Positions 24,095 through 32,354 of a stretch of DNA of 47,018 bases are shown one piece after another. Both the position numbers and the translations under genes were made by a program. The number at the start of each line of letters is the position of its first letter. The first letter of the stretch is position 1. The DNA comes from Bacteroidales bacterium (GTDB lineage: Bacteria > Bacteroidota > Bacteroidia > Bacteroidales > Marinilabiliaceae): positions 1 through 47,018 of the forward strand of contig JAFPZF010000011.1 of NCBI GenBank assembly GCA_017417385.1, written 5' to 3'. The notes below the pieces were generated by a model. The model saw only the letters and a list, made by a program, of their open reading frames with translations, ran no database searches and was not told the origin of the DNA.

Positions 24095-26521
24095 ATGAAA
24101 CACTTAAGCAAGTATGTCGTCATACTATTCCTGATGGCGGTACAAGCAATAGGGACATTGGCCCAGCAGGCGACAGTCACCGGAGTCCTAAAAGACTCGA
24201 CGAGCATGGAGCCCGAGCCGTATGCCACGATCGGGCTGAGGGAGAAGGCGGGAAGTGGCGCCATGACGGCTACGACGTCCGACACCGAGGGGCGGTTCAC
24301 ATTGAAGGCGAAGACAGGGGGCGAATATCAGCTCGTAGTCAGCTCGCTCGGGAAGATGCCCATACAGAGAGACGTGAAGATAGCGAGCGGGGAGACGCTG
24401 GACCTCGGGATCATATTCGTCACCGAGAACACGCAGAAGATAGAGGGAGTCGAGGTTGTCGCGCAGAAGCAGATAGTCAAGATGGAGGCCGACAAGCTCA
24501 CGTACAGCGTCGAGGACGATGCGGACTCCAAGACACAGACCGTCATAGAACTCCTGAGGAAAGTCCCGATGGTCACAGTAGATGCGCAGGAGAACATAAC
24601 CGTCAACGGCAGCAGTTCGTTCAAAGTATATGTCGATGGGAAGCCCAACATGATGATGAGCAAGAATCCCAAGGAAGTATTCAGGTCTATGCCAGCGTCG
24701 GTCGTCAAGTCGATAGAAGTCATCACGAACCCCGGGGCCAAGTATGACGCCGAGGGGACCGGTGGAGTCCTCTGCATCACGATGCAGAAGCAGGGCGACG
24801 GGAAGAGCAATGCGGCGGACGGATTCACAGTGAACACGAGGGCGGCGATAGCGACGACGCAGAGGCGCCAGGCGAGCGTCTATGTAGCGGAGCAGAAGGG
24901 GCGGCACTCGTACACAGTCAACGCATTCATGTTCCACGAGCATCAAGTCGATGGACACGTAGACCTCGAGAGCAGGCAGAAGGACGGGCTCGTCACGAAG
25001 ACAGAGTCGTCGCTCGATCAGGACTGGCCATACAGGACCTTCTCGGCGGGATACACACTGAACATAGACACCCTGCGGAGCATAGAGGCCGACGTAGAGA
25101 CATCCGGATGGGCGGAGAAGGCAGAGACCGACGAGACGACGCGGATAGTCATGGGCGAGGAGACGCGGAGCGAGTATGCCATGAAGACCGACCAGGAAGA
25201 GGGAGGCAGGGACGTCAGTGCGAGCATCAGTTACAACAGAAGTTTCGCAAACATCAAGGACGGGAAATGGACGACGCTATACACCATGAGCCATGAGCGG
25301 GCGGAGAGCGAGGCGGACAGGACCGTCAGGAGCGTCATGAGCGGGAGCGAGATAACGCCGAGGAACGAGAACGCGAAGACCGAGAGCAGGGAGACGACAC
25401 AGAGCGTCGTGACAGACGTAGAGGTCCCATGTGGAGAAGTCGTGACACTCTTGACCGGAGCCAAGTATGCGGGACACAGGAGCAATCAGGAGAACACCCT
25501 CACGGCGGGGACATCGGAGACCGACGAGTACAAGTACAGATATGACCTGGCGGCAGTGTATGCCGAGGGCGAGGCGCGATTTGAGAAGACCAAGCTACGG
25601 TTCGGACTGCGATATGAGCACACGTGGCAGACGCAGGAGAGCGACCACAAGTTCTCGGCAGACTATGGGAACATAGTGCCGTCGGCGGTATGGTCTCAGA
25701 CGCTGAGCCAGTCGCAGAACATAGGGTTGAGCTACAACGTCAGGATAAAGAGGCCGAGCATCTCGAATCTCGACCCGAACGTCGACAGGAGTGAGAACAA
25801 CGTCCTCTCCATAAAGCATGGCAATCCAGACCTCGAGGCGGAGCGCTCGCACACCATGAAGTTGACGTATAACACCTTCGGGCAGAAGGCCATGTTGTCT
25901 CTGAACCTCTCGCATACGATATGCAGGAACGGGATATACGGCTACTCGCGGTCGGAGGGGGCGATAATAGAGACCACATACGGGAACATACTGCGGAGCA
26001 ACACGACGGACCTCTCGGTCTATACACGGTTGACACTAGGGAAGAAGACGAACGTCATGCTGCAGGGGAGTGCGGCGTACGTCTACGTCAGGAGCAAGGA
26101 GCTAGACCAGAGCAGGAAGGGGTGGAGGCCCAGAGGGTTCGTGTCTCTCCAGCAGACGTTGCCAGCCGACATAGAGATGATGATAGGCGGAGTCATAGAG
26201 GGGACGAGGATGGAGTTGCAGACGACGAGCAAGGGACTAGTCGGAGCCGTGGTGAACCTGTCGCGGAGCTTCCTCGACAAGAGGTTGACGGCGGGGCTGA
26301 CGGCCATCACGACGCCGGACAAGGATGGAGCGGTGAGGATAACAGAGGAGAAGAAGGCGACGGACTATGAGAGCACCATGAAGGCTCGCATACCGATCAG
26401 GAGGATAGAGGCGACGATCTCGTTCAGATTTGGCAAGGGACATTTCAAGGAGAGGCAGAGAAGTACGGAGGTCGATGACGAGGGAGGGAGCGACAAGAAC
26501 AAGGGTCCGCATGGACTATAG
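24095..26521 (+). CDS. TonB-dependent receptor-like outer-membrane barrel (OMP_b-brl_3 type)
   Basis: This 808-residue protein has a signal peptide (MKHLSKYVVILFLMAVQAIGTLAQ region). A carboxypeptidase-like beta-sandwich follows (about residues 28-110: ATVTGVLKDSTSMEPEPYA ... EGRFTLKAKTGGEYQLVVSSLG), then a plug-like domain (VEVVAQKQIVKMEADKLTYS ... SSFKVYVDGKPNMMMSK ... SIEVITNPGAKYDAEGTGGV) and a long barrel ending ATISFRFGKG with a hydrophilic tail. This architecture is the 'outer membrane beta-barrel family' often found with PadR/PspC or envelope-stress genes, not SusC. It lies 244 bases after the PspC gene. An in-frame extension back to 23750 would overlap the PspC gene and is not used. 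Confidence 0.88.
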   Translation: MKHLSKYVVILFLMAVQAIGTLAQQATVTGVLKDSTSMEPEPYATIGLREKAGSGAMTATTSDTEGRFTLKAKTGGEYQLVVSSLGKMPIQRDVKIASGETLDLGIIFVTENTQKIEGVEVVAQKQIVKMEADKLTYSVEDDADSKTQTVIELLRKVPMVTVDAQENITVNGSSSFKVYVDGKPNMMMSKNPKEVFRSMPASVVKSIEVITNPGAKYDAEGTGGVLCITMQKQGDGKSNAADGFTVNTRAAIATTQRRQASVYVAEQKGRHSYTVNAFMFHEHQVDGHVDLESRQKDGLVTKTESSLDQDWPYRTFSAGYTLNIDTLRSIEADVETSGWAEKAETDETTRIVMGEETRSEYAMKTDQEEGGRDVSASISYNRSFANIKDGKWTTLYTMSHERAESEADRTVRSVMSGSEITPRNENAKTESRETTQSVVTDVEVPCGEVVTLLTGAKYAGHRSNQENTLTAGTSETDEYKYRYDLAAVYAEGEARFEKTKLRFGLRYEHTWQTQESDHKFSADYGNIVPSAVWSQTLSQSQNIGLSYNVRIKRPSISNLDPNVDRSENNVLSIKHGNPDLEAERSHTMKLTYNTFGQKAMLSLNLSHTICRNGIYGYSRSEGAIIETTYGNILRSNTTDLSVYTRLTLGKKTNVMLQGSAAYVYVRSKELDQSRKGWRPRGFVSLQQTLPADIEMMIGGVIEGTRMELQTTSKGLVGAVVNLSRSFLDKRLTAGLTAITTPDKDGAVRITEEKKATDYESTMKARIPIRRIEATISFRFGKGHFKERQRSTEVDDEGGSDKNKGPHGL

Positions 26522-26731
26522 AGGGGGAACAGGTCTATAGCAGGACTAATATAGAGTAGCTGTCAGCCAGGGTGGGGGAGTGCCTCGCTCTGGCTGACGG
26601 CGTATAGGGGGGAAGAGGGGAGAGGGGGGAAGAAGATTAAGGGACAAGGAGCGCCGGAGTCTTGGTTGTGGTAGATGGCAATAGGAAGATAACTGGACAC
26701 GGGTGGTAAAGAGAATCCGTTGTATTGACGG
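26522..26731. other. Intergenic region with hairpin (26562-26598)
   Basis: GTCAGCCAG (26562-26570) and CTGGCTGAC (26590-26598) form a 9-bp perfect stem without a T-tail. The rest is purine-rich and shows no gene. It borders the left edge of the duplicated protease locus at about 26732. Confidence 0.5.
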
Positions 26732-26809
26732 TCTGTAGATTTTATTTCTATTATTTAGATTGTATGCCAGATATTATTACATTTGTCCTTTGATTTAACA
26801 AAAGTATAC

Positions 26810-26896
26810 ATGAAGATAGTAACAATAGCAATTGCGGCGAGTGCTCTGATGTTAGCCGCATGTGGCGATTCAAGTATAATACTCATAAGAAGATAA
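26810..26896 (+). pseudogene. Remnant of C10 protease gene (internal deletion)
   Basis: ATG 26810 starts the same lipoprotein signal peptide as the intact protease gene (MKIVTIAIAASALMLAACGD), then jumps at GCGAT to text from the 3' end of that gene (equivalent to 29066 onward) in the wrong frame, giving a stop at 26894. In the intact copy GCGAT occurs at 27644-27648 and at 29061-29065, so a deletion between these 5-base repeats explains the junction. Only a 28-residue peptide could be made. The -33 region of its promoter is also altered (TTTA instead of TTTG). Confidence 0.85.
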
Positions 26897-26912
26897 CAAT
26901 GTACGGAAAGTG

Positions 26913-27407
26913 ATGAGTAGAGAGATATTAAGAATAGCGTTGTTGCTAGTAGTCATGGTAGTGGTGACGGGGTGTCCTGGACCTCATGATTATTATTCGC
27001 CCGGAATATGTACGGATAAATACGCCATGGTTATTCCCCAAACTGGAGGCGTAGATACAGTCAACATGTGTTCGTACGAACTGTATGACCATTGGGAACT
27101 ATATAAGGTTTTTTCGTCTGAGGTGGGGGAAAACATAAAGATTTATGACCCATCCTTGACGGATGAGTATTTGATAGAAAGACAGATGATTAGGTGGACT
27201 GACCCTATGCAAATGGAGGGCGATTGGTATAGGCTTTATATTCCAAGTACTGACTTGCGGAGTCTAGTCATCGATTTGAAACCTTACTGTAGTGAAAGAA
27301 GTAGAGAACTCACCATAACAATGAAGACGGATGATGGGAATTTGGTTGCTCTTTATGTGGAGCAACATAAGATGGTGAGTGTGGAAGGAGTAAATAGTGC
27401 AGAGTAA
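26913..27407 (+). CDS. Small lipoprotein, Ig-like (BACON-like), protease-locus copy A
   Basis: This 164-residue protein begins with a signal peptide and lipobox (LVVMVVVTGC). The mature part is beta-rich, with GGVDTVNMCSYELYDHWELY, an IYDPSLTDEY motif, DWYRLYIPSTDLRSLVIDLK and a last strand LVALYVEQHKM. The 'GG..t.....W ... N/C-R-tiTi....... v.Q' rhythm resembles BACON-type Ig domains. It is nearly identical to the protein at 29604-30098 (differences include YC/NC and R/I before SRE). The leading GTG-ATG keeps the TGATG junction of the lost protease stop. A role as a partner or inhibitor of the C10 protease is inferred from linkage. Confidence 0.75.
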   Translation: MSREILRIALLLVVMVVVTGCPGPHDYYSPGICTDKYAMVIPQTGGVDTVNMCSYELYDHWELYKVFSSEVGENIKIYDPSLTDEYLIERQMIRWTDPMQMEGDWYRLYIPSTDLRSLVIDLKPYCSERSRELTITMKTDDGNLVALYVEQHKMVSVEGVNSAE

Positions 27408-27427
27408 GAGGGGAGGAGAAAAAGGAA

Positions 27428-27470
27428 AAGGGGAGACCGAAGCGGTGAGGCGACGGTCTCCCCTTAAGTT
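27428..27470 (+). terminator. Terminator of unit A
   Basis: AAGGGGAGACCG pairs with CGGTCTCCCCTT; the loop is short. The same hairpin is repeated at 30119-30156 after unit B. Confidence 0.65.
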
Positions 27471-27533
27471 ATATAGTTTCGTAGTAGACATTTAGAGTCG
27501 GAAGGCTGCGATCTGTAGATTTCATTTCTATTT

Positions 27534-27564
27534 TTTGGTTGTATGCTAAATATTATTACATTTG
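27534..27564 (+). promoter_or_regulatory. Promoter of the intact C10 protease operon
   Basis: TTTG (27534-27537), 19 bases, TACATTTG (27557-27564), 27 bases before ATG 27592. In unit A the -7 element is kept but TTTTTTGG has become TTATTTAG. Confidence 0.75.
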
Positions 27565-27591
27565 TCCTTTGATTTAACAAAAGTATACATG

Positions 27592-29109
27592 AAGATAGTA
27601 ACAATAGCAATTGCGGCGAGTGCTCTGATGTTAGCCGCATGTGGCGATGATGTAGAACAGGTGCTTGAAGTAGAGCATAGTCAGGAGGTTCAAGGAGTCT
27701 TGCATGAGATTTCGCAAGAAAGGGCAGTGGAGTCGTTGAGGAACTTTCTGAGGGCTTCCGATTCTAATGGGTTGAAATCACTTTCTTCTGAGCGGGAGCT
27801 GATCATTGACAATGTCTTGTCGGTCAAGAAGTCACAGGCGGACGGGAACAAGGCGCTTGCAGCAATGGATGGTGAGGGCAATCTCCTGTATGTCGCTAAC
27901 TTTTCCAACAACAATGGTTATGCGATTCTTGCTGCGGATGATAGGATCGGTTGCGACGTGCTGGCTGTGATAGATGAAGGCTCGATGTCGGAGGAGGGGA
28001 TACAATTGGCACTTGCGAAGAGTAGTAGCGAGAGACGTGTGTATGATGGGTACCCACTAACGGGAGATGGGTTCTACACCGTTCCGGAGTATCCTGGGGA
28101 AGTGTTCATGAATCCGAACACAGTGTCTCTGTATGACGAGAAAGAGAAAGACACTTACGTTGGGAACTTTAGTTTGGATGATGAGGAGAGCTATGTCTAC
28201 GGAGGTTTAAAGGCATATCAGAGAGCGCCGACGCTTGACGAGATAGAACGCATGGGGTTGGGAGAGTGTGCTGGGTATGCGAGCAACCAAGTTCAAAACA
28301 GCAAGTATTCCCAAAGAACTATTGACATTAGTCCAGAGTGTAAGAATAATATCATCGATTGGAAACCGCTATCTTCGTGGCATCAAGAATCTCCGTTTAA
28401 TAGCAATCATCCTCGTAGACGGAAGGGCATTATTTTTGGGAAAAGAAGGCAGGTCAAGTGTGGTTGTTTTCCATTGGCAATAGCTAAAGTCATGACGAAA
28501 TTGCGCTATCCGACGAAATACTATGTGAATGAGCAGGAGATAAATTGGGATATGTTGAATGCTGATCTATTACCGAAGAATGATACTACAGGGGAGAAGG
28601 CTAAATTCCCGACGGAGGCGCAAAATAGGATGGTGGCGTCTTTGTTGTATAGCGTTAGCGAATCTTGCCATTCGAAGTATTTTTATCAAGGAACATTTAC
28701 TTTCCCCAATAAGGCGGAGTCCTTTTTGAGAAGTATAGGATTTCGTGATGCTGATAGTTATGATTACGATTATGGTCGAATTAAAGAAATGATTGATAGG
28801 CAGTGCCCGGTTATCATTTATGCTGTGCATAATTTAGCGATATGGGATAGCCATGCGTGGAATATAGATGGATATAAAGAGCAAAGGCAGAGGGTTGAAA
28901 AGGTGAGAAATGCGGACGGAGTCGTCGTAGAAGTTACGGAGACGGTAAACAGGTATGTGCATTGTGATTATGGTTGGAGTGGAGCGGCGAATGGCTTCTA
29001 CTTCTCTGGCATTTTCGAAAAGGGGAAAGCGCATTCTTTAGATGGTAAGGATGCTGTTGAGCGATTCAAGTATAATACTCATAAGAAGATAATAATGTAC
29101 GGAAAGTGA
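27592..29109 (+). CDS. C10-family cysteine protease lipoprotein (streptopain-like)
   Basis: This 505-residue zymogen is a papain-fold cysteine protease related to streptopain (SpeB). Order: lipoprotein signal (LMLAACGD); a prodomain to about residue 200 with the Spi/C10-propeptide signature YVANFSNNNGYAILAADDR; the mature domain with GECAGYASNQV, the catalytic Cys292 in KCGCFPLAIAKVM, the catalytic His421 in SHAWNIDGY, and YGWSGAANGFY in place of the usual WGWGG..NGYF. The family's usual GCVATA is GCFPLA here, a notable divergence next to the nucleophile. Its stop TGA overlaps the next start (TGATG at 29107-29111), coupling it to the lipoprotein gene. The lipid anchor places it at the cell envelope or surface. 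Confidence 0.9.
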   Translation, partial: KIVTIAIAASALMLAACGDDVEQVLEVEHSQEVQGVLHEISQERAVESLRNFLRASDSNGLKSLSSERELIIDNVLSVKKSQADGNKALAAMDGEGNLLYVANFSNNNGYAILAADDRIGCDVLAVIDEGSMSEEGIQLALAKSSSERRVYDGYPLTGDGFYTVPEYPGEVFMNPNTVSLYDEKEKDTYVGNFSLDDEESYVYGGLKAYQRAPTLDEIERMGLGECAGYASNQVQNSKYSQRTIDISPECKNNIIDWKPLSSWHQESPFNSNHPRRRKGIIFGKRRQVKCGCFPLAIAKVMTKLRYPTKYYVNEQEINWDMLNADLLPKNDTTGEKAKFPTEAQNRMVASLLYSVSESCHSKYFYQGTFTFPNKAESFLRSIGFRDADSYDYDYGRIKEMIDRQCPVIIYAVHNLAIWDSHAWNIDGYKEQRQRVEKVRNADGVVVEVTETVNRYVHCDYGWSGAANGFYFSGIFEKGKAHSLDGKDAVERFKYNTHKKIIMYGK

Positions 29110-29600
29110 TGAGAAGAGTGGTGATAAGAATAGCGTTGTTGCTTGGGGTAATGGTGGTGGTGACGGGGTGTCCGGAGGTGCCGGAGTCTCCAAGTTATGT
29201 ATGTGTTGATAAGTTTGTTACGAAAATAGCCCCTGAAGGAGGGCGAGATACAGTCCGCATGTGTCCGAGTGAGCCATACGACTATTGGAGGTTGTCTAAG
29301 GTAGATTCGGATGGAGAGGATTGGGAAATAAGAATTTACGATCCGTCTTTAACAGACGAGTATTTTGAATTGTTGCCTCGAATTAGGTGGACAGACACCA
29401 TGCAAATGGAGAACAATTGGTATAGGGTTTATATCCCAAGGACAGACTTACGGAGTTTTGTTGTCGAGTGCAAGCCAAACGATAGTGAAGTAAGGCGGGA
29501 ACTCTGTATAAACTTGATGACGGAGGATGGGGAGATGGCGTGGTTTTATGTGGAGCAAGATAAGATGGTGAGATGTGAAGAAGTTAATAATGCAGAGTAA
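29109..29600 (+). CDS. Small lipoprotein, Ig-like, protease partner 1
   Basis: This 163-residue paralogue of the proteins at 26913 and 29604 has lipobox LGVMVVVTGC. It differs most in the mature N-terminus (PEVPESPSYVCVDKFVTKI) and shares GGRDTVRMC, IYDPSLTDEYFE, WYRVYIPRTDLRSFVVECK and the terminal AWFYVEQDKMV. It starts with ATG overlapping the protease stop by one base, which ensures paired synthesis. C10 proteases of Bacteroides are known to be linked to small inhibitor genes; whether this family inhibits, anchors or targets the protease cannot be told from sequence. Confidence 0.8.
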   Translation: MRRVVIRIALLLGVMVVVTGCPEVPESPSYVCVDKFVTKIAPEGGRDTVRMCPSEPYDYWRLSKVDSDGEDWEIRIYDPSLTDEYFELLPRIRWTDTMQMENNWYRVYIPRTDLRSFVVECKPNDSEVRRELCINLMTEDGEMAWFYVEQDKMVRCEEVNNAE

Positions 29601-29603
29601 GAG

Positions 29604-30098
29604 ATGGGAAGCGGGGTGATAAGAATAGCGTTGTTGCTTGGGGTAATGGTGGTGGTGGCGGGGTGTCCTGGACCTCATGATTATTATTCGCCCGGAATAT
29701 GTACGGATAAATACGCCATGGTTATTTCCCAAACTGGAGGCGTAGATACAGTCAACATGTGTTCGTACGAACTGTATGACCATTGGGAAATATATAAGGT
29801 TCGTTCGTCTGAGGCGGGGGAAAACATAAAGATTTATGATCCATCCTTGACGGATGAGTATTTGATAGAAAGACAGATGATTAGGTGGACTGACCCTATG
29901 CAAATGGAGGACGATTGGTATAGGCTTTATATTCCAAGCACTGACTTGCGGAGTCTAGTCATCGATTTGAAACCTAACTGTAGTGAAATAAGTAGAGAAC
30001 TCACCATAACCATGAAGACGGATGATGGGAATTTGGTTGGTCTTTATGTGGATCAATATGAGATGGTGAGTGTGGAAGGAGTAAATAGTGCAGAGTAA
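29604..30098 (+). CDS. Small lipoprotein, Ig-like, protease partner 2
   Basis: This 164-residue lipoprotein (lipobox LGVMVVVAGC) is almost identical to the unit A protein and about half-identical to its neighbour at 29109. It has GPHDYYSPGICTDKYAMVI, GGVDTVNMCSYELYDHWEIY, the IYDPSLTDEYLIERQMIRW block and a last strand GLYVDQYEM. It begins 3 bases after the previous gene, so protease and two lipoproteins form one operon. The pair of diverged paralogues in one operon suggests two related targets or an older gene duplication within the locus. Confidence 0.8.
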   Translation: MGSGVIRIALLLGVMVVVAGCPGPHDYYSPGICTDKYAMVISQTGGVDTVNMCSYELYDHWEIYKVRSSEAGENIKIYDPSLTDEYLIERQMIRWTDPMQMEDDWYRLYIPSTDLRSLVIDLKPNCSEISRELTITMKTDDGNLVGLYVDQYEMVSVEGVNSAE

Positions 30099-30118
30099 GA
30101 GGGGAGGAGAAAAAGGAA

Positions 30119-30156
30119 AAGGGGAGACCGAAGCTGAGAGGCGACGGTCTCCCCTT
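30119..30156. terminator. Bidirectional terminator of unit B and the chemoreceptor gene
   Basis: GGGGAGACCG (30121-30130) pairs with CGGTCTCCCC (30145-30154). The + side continues TTTAGTTATATAG; the minus side continues CTTTTCCTTTTTCTCC, so it serves both convergent genes. Confidence 0.75.
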
Positions 30157-30182
30157 TAGTTATATAGTTTCGTAGTAGACTT

Positions 30183-31994
30183 TTAGAGTCGGAAGGCGGC
30201 GATCTGTCTATTGAGCTGGTCGGCGAGTGCGGAAAGCTTCTTAGAGCTTGCGGCGATCTGCTCGGCGTTGGCGGCAGTCTCCTGGGTGACCGTGTTGAGG
30301 TCGGAGATAGCGGAGCTAATCTGGTCGGCGCCGATGCCTTGTTCTCTGCCGGCGGTAGTAATCTCCCTGATGAGGGCGACGCACTTGTTGAGAGTCGGGA
30401 TGATGTCGTCGATCATCTGGTTGATATGGTCGCTACCCTCGATAGTCACGGCAGCGTTGTCGGCGACGCCGGAGGCGGTATTCTTAGTCAGTTCGGCGAG
30501 ACGGCCGACCTCCTTGGCGACGACGGCGAAGCCACGGCCGCGAGAGCCCGCGCGTGCGGCCTCGACGGAGGCGTTGATGCTCAGGATATTAGTCTGCGTG
30601 ACAAGCTGATTAATATCCCGGATAGTCTTGGCGATAGTGCGAGTGGCGTTGAGGTTGTCGGTAGCGACATCAGCTATCTCATTTACAGCCTTGTCGGTCT
30701 CTGCGATGAGCTTGTCAGTCTGTTCGCTATTGTCAGTATTCTGGTGGATGCTGCCGGACATCTCGACGAGGGATGCGGAAATCTCCTCGAGGGCGGCAGC
30801 CTGCTTGTTGGCACCGTCAGAGAGTTCGGCGGAGGTGCAGTTCATCTCCTTGCTGGCGTAGGCGAGCTGCTGGGACGTCTTGTTGATAGCGTCGATAGTC
30901 TTCTTGAGGGAGTCTTTCATCTCTCGGAGGCTCAGGGCGAGGACGAGAGTCTCGTCTCGAGTTGCGGGGATATCGACGTCTGAGGCGAGGTTGCCGGAGG
31001 CGATAGCGTGAGCGTTGTCGGTCATCTTCTTGATAGGTCGGACGAGACGACGCTTGAAGTATTCGATGATGAGTAAGAGGAGGATGGTGCCGATGACGAG
31101 GGCGACGATGATAGTCGTCAGGACGAGTCGGGAGGTCATCTTGTCGGCGACCTTCATTTCGATGCTACCGTTGAAGATAGCGATAGTCTCGCCGTCGTAG
31201 CCGACGAGCGGGGTATAGTTAGAGAAATAAGGAGTGTCGGCGATATGGTCGATAGTGATAGCGGCGTGCTGGCTGATGCGAGCAGTGTCGGAGATCCATT
31301 TCTTGGAGAGAGCTTGTCCGACGGCGAGGCTGTCCCAGACGGAGGCCGTGCAGGTGTCGTTTTTGAAGAGGGAGCAGTTGACCTGAGAAATTTTGGAGAG
31401 GAACTTCATGTGGTCGTTGGTCTCGATAATATCCTGGCACATAAGGACGTAGCAGGACGTCTCGCCGAGAGTGTCGTGAAGGGCGACGGCAGTGACGAGG
31501 CCGATACCCTGATTGAGGACGGGGCTGAAGCCAGTGTAGGAGTGAGTGCTATCGGTAGCAATGAAGCGGAAAAGCGACTCGAGGTAGGCCTTCTGCTCGT
31601 CGGAGTAGCCGGAGTAGTTGGAGCGCTTGATATTGCAGTCGACGTCGGCGATAGCGTAGCCGTGGATGCGCTTGTTGTTGCCTCCGGAGAGGCTCTGCAT
31701 GACGTGTCGGACGTAGTGGAGCTGCTTCTTGTCGCTAAGCGTACGCGGGATGTTAGGGTAGTTCATCTCGAGGTCGTCGGCGAAGTCGCGGAGCTTGTTG
31801 AGCTCGTCGAGGTCTTGATTGAGGGCGACGTTGATACGTTCGTCGAGCATATTGTTGTAGTACTCCGAGAAGACGTTCTTGCAGGTGTGGAGGATATTGA
31901 CGACGTGCGCAGCGTTGAGGAACAGGGAGAAGAGCAAGATTGCGAAGACAATCTTGGCGAGCAGCGAGCGCTGTATGAACTTTATGATAGACAT
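30183..31994 (-). CDS. Methyl-accepting chemotaxis-like transducer
   Basis: This 603-residue membrane receptor has TM1 at about residues 12-34, a ~255-residue periplasmic sensor domain, TM2 at 291-312, a HAMP domain to about 365 (RRLVRPIKKMTDNAHAIASG), and a cytoplasmic four-helix signalling domain with the conserved tip QTNILSINASVEAARAG followed by RGRGFAVVAKEVGRLAELT. The tip is close to the canonical CheA/CheW contact region. No cheA, cheW, cheR, cheB or flagellar genes lie in this window. I start at ATG 31992-31994 because the longer in-frame extension lacks a proper signal anchor. Its 3' end was copied into the protease duplication. Confidence 0.92.
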   Translation of the reverse strand: MSIIKFIQRSLLAKIVFAILLFSLFLNAAHVVNILHTCKNVFSEYYNNMLDERINVALNQDLDELNKLRDFADDLEMNYPNIPRTLSDKKQLHYVRHVMQSLSGGNNKRIHGYAIADVDCNIKRSNYSGYSDEQKAYLESLFRFIATDSTHSYTGFSPVLNQGIGLVTAVALHDTLGETSCYVLMCQDIIETNDHMKFLSKISQVNCSLFKNDTCTASVWDSLAVGQALSKKWISDTARISQHAAITIDHIADTPYFSNYTPLVGYDGETIAIFNGSIEMKVADKMTSRLVLTTIIVALVIGTILLLLIIEYFKRRLVRPIKKMTDNAHAIASGNLASDVDIPATRDETLVLALSLREMKDSLKKTIDAINKTSQQLAYASKEMNCTSAELSDGANKQAAALEEISASLVEMSGSIHQNTDNSEQTDKLIAETDKAVNEIADVATDNLNATRTIAKTIRDINQLVTQTNILSINASVEAARAGSRGRGFAVVAKEVGRLAELTKNTASGVADNAAVTIEGSDHINQMIDDIIPTLNKCVALIREITTAGREQGIGADQISSAISDLNTVTQETAANAEQIAASSKKLSALADQLNRQIAAFRL

Positions 31995-32354
31995 TGGAGT
32001 CGGTATTAAGTAATACAATCGCAGGAATGTCCTGTAGTGTATTTTACGAACAAAAGTAGGCAATAGTTGTTGACGCGGAAAACAATTAACAACTTCTAAC
32101 AGAGGAGGGGGCGGCGAGGAGGAAGTTGTGAAATAAACAAAAGAGGGTACAGGGCTAATACAAGGCTAACCACGGGGGTAGGTAAGGGAGGTCGGAGGGG
32201 CCATTCGCAGGGTGGAGGGGAGGGAGAAGGGGAAGAAGACGGGGTATAAAAAGTTTGCAAAATATAAAAACAATAGTTAATTTAAGTGCTGAAGAATGAC
32301 AGTCGGGCGTAGGGCTCGGCGAAGAGAATAGCAGGAATAAAAACAAGAAAGAAG
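31995..32354. other. Intergenic region, chemoreceptor promoter side
   Basis: On the minus strand TACTTTTG (32058-32051) is a -7-type element for the chemoreceptor gene. 32149-32176 carries the dispersed GGCTAATACAAGGCTAACCA repeat, followed by purine-rich text and an AT-rich stretch before ATG 32355. I see no gene. Confidence 0.5.

Larger units (their letters stand above)
26732..27511 (+). repeat. Duplication unit A of the C10 protease locus (deleted copy)
   Basis: From TCTGTAGAT at 26732 this copy matches unit B (27512 onwards): the same promoter region, the same protease N-terminus, the same protease 3' end, a closely related lipoprotein gene, the same terminator, and even the last ~8 codons of the chemoreceptor gene (TTTAGAGTCGGAAGGCTGCG at about 27491), which is intact only at 30183. 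It therefore arose as a tandem duplication of a ~2.7-kb segment and then lost about 1.4 kb or more inside. Confidence 0.8.
27512..30206 (+). repeat. Duplication unit B of the C10 protease locus (intact copy)
   Basis: The second, full unit: promoter, C10 protease, two small lipoproteins, terminator and the 3' end of the chemoreceptor gene. Its base composition and codons (many AAT, TAT, GTT, ATT) are less purine-skewed than the surrounding + strand genes, suggesting recent acquisition. Confidence 0.75.

Noticed and set aside
26562-26598. Hairpin after the second receptor as intrinsic terminator
   Set aside because: The stem is perfect but the 3' side is GC- and purine-rich (GGCGTATAGGGG) without a T-run, so I did not call it a terminator.
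31245-32009. Plus-strand 254-residue frame opposite the chemoreceptor gene
   Set aside because: The minus-strand gene has complete HAMP and signalling domains; the opposite frame is a Val/Asp/Glu-rich shadow.
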